Shown here one piece after another: positions 25,612 to 32,976 of a stretch of DNA of 64,000 bases. The position numbers were made by a program, and so were the translations under genes. The stretch's first letter is position 1. Each line of letters opens with the position of its first letter. This DNA is from DATKJS01 sp964551995 (lineage in GTDB: Bacteria; Acidobacteriota; Aminicenantia; Aminicenantales; Saccharicenantaceae): NCBI GenBank assembly GCA_964551995.1, contig CAZKFD010000015.1, forward strand, positions 1 to 64,000, read 5' to 3'. The notes under the pieces are model-generated. The model worked only from the letters and a program-made list of their open reading frames with translations. It was not told the origin of the DNA and did no database searches.

Positions 25612-27564
25612 ATGAGCCGATTCGTCAGCCGCAAGCAGCCGGCACGGTTGCCGCGCCTGCCCTTGGCCGGCAGCCTGGACCTGACCTACAGGTGCAACAA
25701 CCGCTGCCGCCACTGCTGGCTGCGGCTGGCTCCCGACGCGCTCGAGGGCGGGCGTGAACTCTCGTTCGAGGAGGTCCGTGCGATCGTCGACGCCGCCCGC
25801 GCCATGGGCTGCCGCCGCTGGTCCATCTCGGGCGGGGAGCCGATGATCCGGCCGGACTTCGGCGAGATCTTTGCCTACATCACCGAGCGCGCGCCTTCAT
25901 ACGTCCTCAATACGAACGGGACGCTGATCTCGCCGCCGATCGCCCGACTGATGAAAAAGCCCGGTTCCAAACTCGTGGCGCTCTACGGGGCGACGGCGGA
26001 TGTCCACGACAAGGTCACGCGGAACCCGGGGTCCTTCGAGTCCCTGACGGCGGGGATCGCCTATCTCAAGGAGGCGGGGGCCGGCTTCACCGTCCAGATC
26101 GTCCCGATGAAGAGCAACTTCCATCAGTTTGAGGCCATGATCCGCCTGGCCGAGTCCTGGAGCCCGTCCTGGAGGATCGGCGCGAGCTGGCTCCACCTTT
26201 CGGCCGGCGGAGACCCCTTTAGGAACAGGGAGATCCGCGAGGAGCGGCTCGCCCCCGCGGAGGTCTCCCGGCTCGACCCGTTCGCGGGCTGGGCGGAGGG
26301 CCTCGACGAGGATGAACGCCCGTCCTGCCTCGCCCGCTCCGGCGCGGCGCTCTACGCGTCCTGCATCGAGGCGCGGCGCGATTTTCACATCGATCCATAC
26401 GGGGGGATGAGCTTCTGCGCCTTCGTCAAGGATCCCGCCCTCCGTTCGGACCTCCGCCGGGCGACCTTCAAAGAAATCTGGGATGAGCGGATCCGGGCCA
26501 TGGCGAACAAGATCGAGGCCGCGGGGGAGTCCGGAGAGAGCTGCGGCTCCTGCGACCTCAGGGAGTATTGTTTCTGGTGTCCGGTGTTCGCCTATCTCGA
26601 GCACCGCGACCACTCGGCCCGGGTCGAATACCTCTGCGACGTCGCTCGCGAGGAAAAGGCCCGCAGGGACCGGTGGGCAAGCAACCACCGCCGTTATTAC
26701 GGGATCGCCGGGCTCACCGTCCGCGTGGATTCCGATCTGCCGATCACCGATTCCACATTCCAACCGAAGTTCGAAGCCTTCCGGATCCCGAAGCCGGACG
26801 GAAAAGTCCTCTCCATCCGGCACCATTTTTCGCTGCCCGACATCGAAGGCGCCGATATGGGCGAAGAGGTCTACCGCCGCCCGCCCTGGGCGATCTTCAG
26901 AAAAAACGGCTCATGGATCTACCTCGGGATATATCCCGACCCGGAGGACAAGAGGGTCCACCGCGTCATCGTCTTCGACCACGAGCACACGCGGGCGCGC
27001 ATCTTCAACCCTTCGCCCGATCTCTATTTGGGCGGGCGGCTCGATTCTCTGATGATCCTCTCCTCCGACCAGATCCTTCTCGCCCGGGCCCTGCCGTTTT
27101 TGGGCGGGGCCTTCGTCCACGCCGCCGGGGTCGACCTCGGGGGACGGGGGCTGCTCTTCGCCGGCCCGTCGGAAGCGGGGAAATCGACCGTCGTCAAGAT
27201 GGTCCGGGACCGGGCCAAGATCCTCTGCGACGACCGGATGATCGTCCGCAGGGGGCCCGGGGGTTTTCGCATCCACGGGACATGGAGCCACGGAGAGCTC
27301 CCCGAGGTTTCCCCGGAGTCGGCGCCGCTCACGGCGCTCCTGTTCCTCCGCCAGTCCCGTGAGAACCGCGCCGAAAGGATCTCCGACCCGAAGGCCGTCC
27401 TCAAAGACCTTCTGCCCCGGTTCGTCCGGCCGCTCGTATCGGCGGACTGGTGGGACAGGGTCCTCGTTCTGGCCGAGGAGATGGCCGCGGAGGTCCCCTG
27501 CTACGATCTCCATTTCGACAAGAGCGGCGAGATCGTCCGGATTCTGGAGGGCCTCGCCGCATGA
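25612..27564 (+). CDS. radical SAM/SPASM protein fused to a HPrK-like kinase domain
   Basis: This is a 650-residue fusion. The radical SAM domain has CNNRCRHC (C28, C32, C35) binding a 4Fe-4S cluster, and GGEP near 72. A SPASM-type Cys-rich segment with CGSC and CFWCP lies near 311-324, ending in YLC near 345. After a linker a ~160-residue HPr-kinase-like domain carries a Walker A loop GPSEAGKS (518-525) and a CDDR motif near 543. Radical SAM/SPASM enzymes modify peptides; HPrK-like proteins recur in RiPP cassettes, where their role is poorly defined. An alternative GTG start exists at 25567; neither start has a good ribosome-binding site. The stop overlaps the next radical SAM gene (ATGA). 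Confidence 0.88.
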   Translation: MSRFVSRKQPARLPRLPLAGSLDLTYRCNNRCRHCWLRLAPDALEGGRELSFEEVRAIVDAARAMGCRRWSISGGEPMIRPDFGEIFAYITERAPSYVLNTNGTLISPPIARLMKKPGSKLVALYGATADVHDKVTRNPGSFESLTAGIAYLKEAGAGFTVQIVPMKSNFHQFEAMIRLAESWSPSWRIGASWLHLSAGGDPFRNREIREERLAPAEVSRLDPFAGWAEGLDEDERPSCLARSGAALYASCIEARRDFHIDPYGGMSFCAFVKDPALRSDLRRATFKEIWDERIRAMANKIEAAGESGESCGSCDLREYCFWCPVFAYLEHRDHSARVEYLCDVAREEKARRDRWASNHRRYYGIAGLTVRVDSDLPITDSTFQPKFEAFRIPKPDGKVLSIRHHFSLPDIEGADMGEEVYRRPPWAIFRKNGSWIYLGIYPDPEDKRVHRVIVFDHEHTRARIFNPSPDLYLGGRLDSLMILSSDQILLARALPFLGGAFVHAAGVDLGGRGLLFAGPSEAGKSTVVKMVRDRAKILCDDRMIVRRGPGGFRIHGTWSHGELPEVSPESAPLTALLFLRQSRENRAERISDPKAVLKDLLPRFVRPLVSADWWDRVLVLAEEMAAEVPCYDLHFDKSGEIVRILEGLAA

Positions 27565-28793
27565 CTCTCCGGGGCCGATCGTTCTCGAGGCGGGTTCCTT
27601 CCGCCGGTGCCGAGATCTGGGCGGCCGGCCGTCCGCCCCTCGCGCGGCTCGACATTGAGCTCACGGAGCGGTGCAACAACGAGTGTATCCATTGTTCCGT
27701 CGGCCTGCCGGCCGGCGACGGCGAGGCCCGGCGCCGCGAATCCACGACCGAAGAGATCGTGAGGGTCCTCACAGAGGCAGCCTCCCTCGGCTGTCTGGCG
27801 GTCAGGTTCACGGGCGGAGAGCCGCTCCTGAGAGAGGACTTCGAGGAGATCTATGTCGCCGCCAGGAAGCTGGGCCTACGAGTCAGGCTCTTCACCAACG
27901 CCACGCTGGTCACGCCGCGGCTGGCGGGGCTTTTTAAAAGGATCCCGCCGCTTGAAAGAATGGAGGTTTCAATCTACGGCATGACAAAGGAGAGGGAGGA
28001 GGCCGTGACCGGTAATCCGGGCTCTCACGACGCCTCGCGGCGGGGGATCCGCCGCCTCATAGACAACGGGGTTCCGTTCATCCTCAAAGGGGCCGTTCTG
28101 CCTCCGACGCGGAACGAGATGGACGCATTCGAAGCGTGGGCCAAAGAACTCACGCGCGGAGGCGGACGTCCGTCCTACGCCATGATCTTCGACCTCCGGA
28201 CACGCCGGGACGACGAGTCGAAGAACGAGCGGATCCGGGCCCTGCGAATCTCACCCGGCGAATACGTCAGGCTGACTTCCCGTTGGGGAGAGCCGCACCG
28301 TGCGGGAATCCGGGCCTTCGTCGCCCGTTTCGGAGGCGCGCAGGGCGACCGCCTCTTCACCTGCCTGTCCGATACCGCGGCCATCGATGCCTACGGACGC
28401 TTCCAGGTCTGCCTGCTTCTCCGGCATCCGGCGACTGTCTCCGACCTGTCGGGAGGCTCGCTCGGCCGCGCGGTCGCCGAGTTCCTGCCCATGGTGAAGG
28501 AGAGGCGAACGACGAACGCCGCGTATCTTGAGCGCTGCGGCCGCTGTTTTCTCAAGTCGCTCTGCCTGCAGTGCCCGGCCCGGTCGTGGGCCGAGCACGG
28601 GACCCTCGACACCCCGGTTGAATATCTCTGCGATATCGCTCATGCGGAGGCGGAGGCGGCCGGCCTCCTCAGGGAAGCAGAAAAGGCCTGGGGCGTCGCT
28701 GACTGGCGGGCCCGCGTCGATCGCCCGGGCGCCCCGGGAATGGCGCCGGCAAGCGGACGAGCCGACCTGACGACCAAGTGCATGGGAGAATGA
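27561..28793 (+). CDS. radical SAM/SPASM peptide-modifying enzyme
   Basis: This 410-residue protein has CNNECIHC (C38, C42, C45) for the SAM-binding 4Fe-4S cluster, FTGGEPLLREDF near 80, and a C-terminal SPASM-like region (CGRCFLKSLCLQCPARSW and VEYLC) for auxiliary clusters. It resembles PqqE-like maturases that make C-C, C-S or epimerised residues in peptides. The start ATG overlaps the stop of the upstream fusion protein, and the stop overlaps an in-frame ATG of the PqqD-like gene, so the three are tightly coupled. An upstream Gly/Arg-rich extension of the frame is not used. Confidence 0.9.
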   Translation: MTLRGRSFSRRVPSAGAEIWAAGRPPLARLDIELTERCNNECIHCSVGLPAGDGEARRRESTTEEIVRVLTEAASLGCLAVRFTGGEPLLREDFEEIYVAARKLGLRVRLFTNATLVTPRLAGLFKRIPPLERMEVSIYGMTKEREEAVTGNPGSHDASRRGIRRLIDNGVPFILKGAVLPPTRNEMDAFEAWAKELTRGGGRPSYAMIFDLRTRRDDESKNERIRALRISPGEYVRLTSRWGEPHRAGIRAFVARFGGAQGDRLFTCLSDTAAIDAYGRFQVCLLLRHPATVSDLSGGSLGRAVAEFLPMVKERRTTNAAYLERCGRCFLKSLCLQCPARSWAEHGTLDTPVEYLCDIAHAEAEAAGLLREAEKAWGVADWRARVDRPGAPGMAPASGRADLTTKCMGE

Positions 28794-28795
28794 AA

Positions 28796-29101
28796 ATGGA
28801 AAAACCGATCAACCTGGACGCGGTCTACGGGCCCTCGGAGGACGTCGTCGCCAGGGAAATCGAAGGAGAGATCATTATCGTTCCTCTGGTCTCGGGAGTG
28901 GGAGATATCGAGGACGAGCTGTATACGCTCAACGAGACCGGCCAGGCCATCTGGAAGAAACTCGACGGCACGAGACCCCTCCGGGCCGTGGTGAGCGAGC
29001 TCGCCGCGGAATTCGATGCCCCCCTCTCGGTCATCACGGACGACGTTACCGGCCTGCTCGAGGAGCTCGCAAAGAGGAAGATGATCGTCGAGAAGGGCTG
29101 A
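28796..29101 (+). CDS. PqqD-like RiPP recognition element protein
   Basis: This 101-residue protein has the PqqD fold pattern: a beta-rich N-terminal half (EIEGEIIIVPLVSG), LYTLNETGQAIWKKLDGTRPLRAVVSEL (the conserved N..G..iW..ldG segment), then helices ending in LLEELAKRKMI. PqqD-type proteins bind the leader of a precursor peptide and present it to radical SAM enzymes. I prefer the ATG at 28796, which has GGGAGA 7 bases upstream. An ATG at 28790 overlaps the preceding stop. Between two radical SAM genes it is the strongest sign that this is a RiPP cluster. Confidence 0.9.
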   Translation: MEKPINLDAVYGPSEDVVAREIEGEIIIVPLVSGVGDIEDELYTLNETGQAIWKKLDGTRPLRAVVSELAAEFDAPLSVITDDVTGLLEELAKRKMIVEKG

Positions 29102-29112
29102 GGAACCCGAAG

Positions 29113-29607
29113 ATGAAACCCGCGCCCCGTGTCGTCAAGATGGGGGAGATCCCGCTTTCGGGGGAGTCCCTGACGGAGCTCATGCGGGAGGTGATGAGAA
29201 GGAGGAAATCCTTCCGCTTCCGGGCCAGGGGTCTCAGCATGTCGCCCTTCATCAAGGATGGGGACGTGCTGACGGTCGTGCCCCTCGCCGGCTCCGGGCC
29301 GAAGCGGGGCGATGTCGTCGCCTTCGTTCATCCGGACACGGGGAAGGTGGCCGTTCACAGGGTCTTGCGGGCCGGGCCAGGCCTCTTTTTCATCAAGGGC
29401 GACAACGTCGCCGACGCCGACGGACGGGTGCCCTTCGAGCGGCTCCTGGGGGTAGTGGCCAGTGTCGAGAGGGCCGGAGGGCGACCCCGGGCCGCGAACC
29501 GATGTGCGGGAGCGGTGATCGCCTCGCTCTCCGGCTCCGGACTCTTGACGAAAGCCTTGGGAACGGCGCGTCGCGTCGCCGGCCGGAGAGGAAGCGGGAG
29601 GCCCTGA
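29113..29607 (+). CDS. S24/S26-type serine peptidase of the RiPP cluster
   Basis: This 164-residue protein has a signal-peptidase/LexA-like core: GLSMSPFIKDGDVL (S42 likely nucleophile), KRGDVVAF, VAVHRVL (H82) and FIKGDN near 98. His at the second site and KGDN resemble the Ser-His type found in SipW/ER signal peptidases, in place of the Ser-Lys dyad. No N-terminal membrane anchor is visible; the C-terminal ~40 residues are basic and amphipathic. Such peptidases occur in RiPP cassettes and could remove the leader, but that is inference. It starts 11 bases after the PqqD-like gene. Confidence 0.82.
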   Translation: MKPAPRVVKMGEIPLSGESLTELMREVMRRRKSFRFRARGLSMSPFIKDGDVLTVVPLAGSGPKRGDVVAFVHPDTGKVAVHRVLRAGPGLFFIKGDNVADADGRVPFERLLGVVASVERAGGRPRAANRCAGAVIASLSGSGLLTKALGTARRVAGRRGSGRP

Positions 29608-29609
29608 CC

Positions 29610-30749
29610 GTGGTTCCGACTTTCGTCACCCGCCGCGCTCTTCCGGACTCGCCGCTCTGGCAGGGCCTTGCCGGCAAGCGGACCGCCATCGGCTTTGACC
29701 TCGAGGCGACCGCCCGCTGCAACCTCAACTGCCGTCACTGCTACATCAACCTGCCAGCCGGAGACTGGGAGGCTCAGGCCCGGGAGCTGAGCGCCGCGGA
29801 GATCGGACGGATCGGCGGAGAGGCCGCGGCCCTGGGCGCCCTCTGGTGTCTCATCACGGGCGGGGAGCCGCTTCTCCGGAAGGATTTTTTCGACGTTTAC
29901 CTGGGACTCCGGAAGAAGGGCCTACTTCTCTCCGTTTACACGAACGCGACGCTCGTCGGGCCCGAGCACGTCCGTTTTTTCAAAAAATATCCGCCGCGGG
30001 ACATCGAGGTTACGGTCTACGGAGTGTCGCGGGAGACATACGAGGGTGTGACCCGGGTCCCCGGGTCCTACGCGGCCTTCAGGAAAGGGCTCGGCTTCCT
30101 TCTCGAGGGCGGCCTGAGAGTGCGGCTGAAGGCTATGGCCCTCCGCTCGAACATCCGTGAGATGGCCGGGATCGCGGAATTCTGCCGCTCCAGGACCAAG
30201 GATTACTTTCGCTTTGACCCGTTTCTCCACTGCCGCTTCGACCGGGATGCGGCCCGGAACCTGGAGATCGAATCGGAGCGGCTTTCCCCCGAAGAGATCG
30301 CGGCGCTCGAAGAGGGAGACCACGAGAGGTTCGGGGCCTTGAAAAAAAACTGCGACCGGCTGATCGTCCCCGAACTGGCCCGGTCCGACTGCCGTCATCT
30401 TTTCCGCTGCGGCGCGGGCAGGCAGACCTTCGCCGTGGGCTATGACGGGAACTTCAGGCTCTGCGCCTCTCTCGTCCACCCCGATTGCCTGTACGACCTG
30501 CGGGAAGGAAGTCTGGCCGATGCCTGGGGGCGCTTCGTCCCCGAGGTCCTGGAGTGGAAATCGGATCGGCGCGATTACCTCGACAAATGCGGAAGTTGCC
30601 CAATTGTGAATCTTTGTCTCTGGTGTCCGGCCCATGCCTATCTTGAAACCGGGCAGATCGATGCACCCGTAGACAAATTTTGTCAAGCCGCCCGCGCCCG
30701 CGAGAAGACCCTGAAGAAAGGATTTGACAAGGCCGACGGAGAATCCTAA
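29610..30749 (+). CDS. radical SAM/SPASM peptide-modifying enzyme
   Basis: This 379-residue protein has CNLNCRHC (C37, C41, C44), ITGGEPLLRKDF near 81, and a C-terminal SPASM-like region (CGSCPIVNLCLWCPAHAY, then KFC). It is more similar in layout to the 27561 protein than to the kinase fusion. The start is GTG 29610, two bases after the peptidase stop and 9 bases after GCGGGAG; an upstream extension overlapping the peptidase gene is discarded. Its last codons hold the promoter of the peptide gene, and the stop TAA forms part of that promoter's -10 box. Confidence 0.9.
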   Translation: MVPTFVTRRALPDSPLWQGLAGKRTAIGFDLEATARCNLNCRHCYINLPAGDWEAQARELSAAEIGRIGGEAAALGALWCLITGGEPLLRKDFFDVYLGLRKKGLLLSVYTNATLVGPEHVRFFKKYPPRDIEVTVYGVSRETYEGVTRVPGSYAAFRKGLGFLLEGGLRVRLKAMALRSNIREMAGIAEFCRSRTKDYFRFDPFLHCRFDRDAARNLEIESERLSPEEIAALEEGDHERFGALKKNCDRLIVPELARSDCRHLFRCGAGRQTFAVGYDGNFRLCASLVHPDCLYDLREGSLADAWGRFVPEVLEWKSDRRDYLDKCGSCPIVNLCLWCPAHAYLETGQIDAPVDKFCQAARAREKTLKKGFDKADGES

Positions 30750-30752
30750 AAT
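30724..30752 (+). promoter_or_regulatory. near-consensus promoter of the precursor peptide gene
   Basis: TTGACA (30724-30729), a 17-base spacer and TAAAAT (30747-30752) lie inside the end of the preceding radical SAM gene. The predicted leader of ~34 bases carries AGGAGG 6 bases before the peptide ATG. This would give the peptide far more transcript than the enzymes. Confidence 0.8.
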
Positions 30753-30792
30753 CTATCCAGGAAAAGGAAGAAAGCGGGAAAGGAGGCCTCTT

Positions 30793-30975
30793 ATGAAAAA
30801 GCCCTGGCGAACTCCCGAATTGGTGATCCTTTTCAGGGGGAGACCCGAAGAGGCCGTCCTGTGTGTTTGCAAACACTCCAACATGCCGGCGGTCTCTCCG
30901 CACAATTACAACGCCAGCTGCAACATGACCGCCGCATGCTGTTCCGCCTGCCAGAAGACGGACGCCGCCTCCTAG
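30793..30975 (+). CDS. candidate RiPP precursor peptide, six cysteines
   Basis: This 60-residue peptide has a 22-residue leader-like part (KKPWRTPELVILFRGRPEEA) and a core with Cys at 24, 26, 43, 49, 50 and 53 and many Asn/Ser/Ala. It has a perfect AGGAGG ribosome-binding site and its own promoter, and ends a run of maturation genes. The PEL-hydrophobic-RGRPEEAVL block resembles a leader pattern I recall from small Cys-rich peptides beside radical SAM genes; that recollection was not checked. No secretion signal is evident and no transporter is encoded nearby. An alternative is a metal-binding miniprotein. The modification and final product are unknown. Confidence 0.78.
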   Translation: MKKPWRTPELVILFRGRPEEAVLCVCKHSNMPAVSPHNYNASCNMTAACCSACQKTDAAS

Positions 30976-31116
30976 GTGCGTCCCTTCCTGAGCGCGGTCC
31001 CAGCATTTTTAAGATTCTGTCGAACCGAAGAACGCGGACGTCCACGATCAGTCCGCTCCGGCCGAGACCGAGAGGTTTGATCTCTACGGGCGGGAAGCAT
31101 CCGGGGTCCGTAGCCG

Positions 31117-32334
31117 TCAGACCAGATCCAGGATGTGGCCCATCTTCTCTTTCTTCGTCTTCAGGTAACGGAGATTGCATGCGTTGGGCGGGATCTCGAG
31201 GGCCACTCTCTCGACGATCTCCAGACCGTAGCCGGCGAGCCCGATGAACTTCCGCGGATTGTTGGTGATGAGACGGAGCTTGTGGACGCCCAGGGCGACG
31301 AGGACCTGGGCGCCGATCCCGTAATCGCGCTGGTCGGGCTTGAAGCCCAGGCGGTGGTTGGCCTCGACCGTGTCGGCCCCCTGGTCCTGGAGGGCGTAAG
31401 CCTTGATCTTGTTCACCAGGCCGATGCCGCGCCCTTCCTGGTTCAGGATGTAGAGCACGACTCCCTTTCCTTCCTTCTCGATCATCTCCATGGACAGCCG
31501 GAGCTGGTCGCCGCAGTCGCAGCGGACCGAGCCGAACGTGTCGCCGGTCAGGCACTGCGAATGGGCGCGGACAAGCGTCGGCTCGTCGGCCCGGATCTCT
31601 CCCTTGACGAGGGCCGCATGGTGTTCGTGATGGATTACGTCCTCGAAGATCATCAGGCGGAAGTGCCCGTGCTTCGTCGGCAGGTCGGCCTCTTCGACCT
31701 TCCGGACCAGGGTCTCGTGTTTCATCCTGTAGCTGATGAGATCGGCGATTGTTAGGACTGGGATCCCGTGCTTGCGGCTGAACTGTTCGAGCTGCGGCAT
31801 GCGGGCCATGGAGCCGTCCTCGTTCATGATCTCGCAGATGACCCCGGCCGGGACGAGGCCCGCCAGGCGCGCGAGGTCGATCGCGGCCTCGGTCTGGCCG
31901 GCCCGGGCGAGCACGCCGCCCTCCTTGGCCTGGAGGGGGAAGATGTGGCCCGGCCGGGCCAGGTCCTCGGCCTTTGTCCGGGGGTTGATGGCTGCGAGGA
32001 TCGTCCTGGCGCGGTCATAGGCGGAGATGCCGGTCGTGACGCCCTTTTTGGCGTCGATCGAGACCGTGAACGCGGTCTGATGGCGGGCCGTGTTGTCGGC
32101 GACCATGAGGGGGAGCTGGAGCTCCTCGAGCCGCTCGCGCGTCAGGGGCAGGCAGATCAGCCCCCGGCCGTGCTTGGTCATGAAATTGACGATCTCGGGG
32201 CTGACCTTTTCGGCGGCGACCATGAGGTCCCCTTCGTTTTCCCGGTCTTCGTCGTCGACGATGATGATCAATCGGCCGGCCTTGACGGCCGCGACGGCCT
32301 TCTCGACGGGAATTGTCTCGTTTGTCCGTTCCAT
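31117..32334 (-). CDS. ribBA: bifunctional DHBP synthase / GTP cyclohydrolase II
   Basis: This 405-residue protein provides both entry points to riboflavin. The N-terminal RibB domain (~1-205) has DDEDRENEGDLMVAAE near 27 and the GHIFPL motif near 150. The C-terminal RibA domain (~210-400) has RAHSQCLTGDTFGSVRCDCG near 255, whose three cysteines bind zinc, and EGRGIGL near 300. It lies 42 bases after ribE and is the last gene of the ftsY-ribD-ribE-ribBA run. ribH is not in the window. No FMN riboswitch-like leader was seen. Confidence 0.96.
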   Translation of the reverse strand: MERTNETIPVEKAVAAVKAGRLIIIVDDEDRENEGDLMVAAEKVSPEIVNFMTKHGRGLICLPLTRERLEELQLPLMVADNTARHQTAFTVSIDAKKGVTTGISAYDRARTILAAINPRTKAEDLARPGHIFPLQAKEGGVLARAGQTEAAIDLARLAGLVPAGVICEIMNEDGSMARMPQLEQFSRKHGIPVLTIADLISYRMKHETLVRKVEEADLPTKHGHFRLMIFEDVIHHEHHAALVKGEIRADEPTLVRAHSQCLTGDTFGSVRCDCGDQLRLSMEMIEKEGKGVVLYILNQEGRGIGLVNKIKAYALQDQGADTVEANHRLGFKPDQRDYGIGAQVLVALGVHKLRLITNNPRKFIGLAGYGLEIVERVALEIPPNACNLRYLKTKKEKMGHILDLV

Positions 32335-32376
32335 GGTGTTTTCGATTCAGGGATGGAGCCCGTTCAGCCGGGCGCC

Positions 32377-32976
32377 CTATCGGCCCGGCTTTCGTTCCCC
32401 AACCAACCAATTATACACGTATTTACCGATCAAGTCACACTCGATGTTCACGGCAGCGCCGGCGCGGAGGGCGGCCAGGTTGGTTTCCTTCAGGGTTGCG
32501 GGGATGAGCTCGACCTCCAGGGAGGACGGGCCGAGCGCGGCGACCGTCAGGCTGACTCCGTTAATGGTCACGGACCCTTTGGGCACCAAGAGCGAACGCA
32601 GGTCCCGGGGGAAGGCGACGGTAATCCTGCGCCCCGGCCTCCTTTCCGCCACGCGGAGGACCTTCCCGACACCGTCGACGTGGCCCGAAACCATGTGGCC
32701 GCTGAGGGGCGCCCCGAGCGTAAGCGGCAGTTCCAGATTCAGGCTCTCCCGGGGCCTGAGGGCCCCGAGGTTCGAGCAACGGAGCGTTTCCGGCGACAGA
32801 TCGAAACGCAGGGCGCTCCTCTCGGCGGCGACAAGCGTCAGGCAGACGCCGTTGACGGCCAGGCTGTCTCCCGGCCGGAGCTTTTCGGCGAGCCCGGGAG
32901 CCTCGACGAGAATCTCCCGGCGCCCGCGGCGATAGCCGTCGAACAGGCCCTGATGCATGATGATCCCCGTGAACAT
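32377..32976 (-). CDS. ribE: riboflavin synthase alpha chain
   Basis: This 199-residue protein converts two lumazines to riboflavin and a pyrimidine. It opens with the canonical MFTGII and shows the two tandem lumazine-binding domains, each with an NGVCLT/NGVSLT motif (near 47 and 144) and GHMVSGHVDGVG near 100. The ATG at 32976 overlaps the ribD stop (TGA) by one base. Longer in-frame extensions upstream are Arg-rich antisense artefacts of ribD. Its stop is 42 bases before ribBA. Confidence 0.95.
   Translation of the reverse strand: MFTGIIMHQGLFDGYRRGRREILVEAPGLAEKLRPGDSLAVNGVCLTLVAAERSALRFDLSPETLRCSNLGALRPRESLNLELPLTLGAPLSGHMVSGHVDGVGKVLRVAERRPGRRITVAFPRDLRSLLVPKGSVTINGVSLTVAALGPSSLEVELIPATLKETNLAALRAGAAVNIECDLIGKYVYNWLVGERKPGR

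Noticed and set aside
25449..25757. GTG-initiated 102-codon frame ahead of the radical SAM fusion gene
   Set aside because: Pro/Gly/Arg-rich, overlaps the true gene in another frame, and looks unlike any peptide precursor.
30976..31116. Second precursor peptide or terminator after the Cys-rich peptide
   Set aside because: No short frame with a ribosome-binding site and no hairpin with a T-run was found in this 141-base convergent gap.
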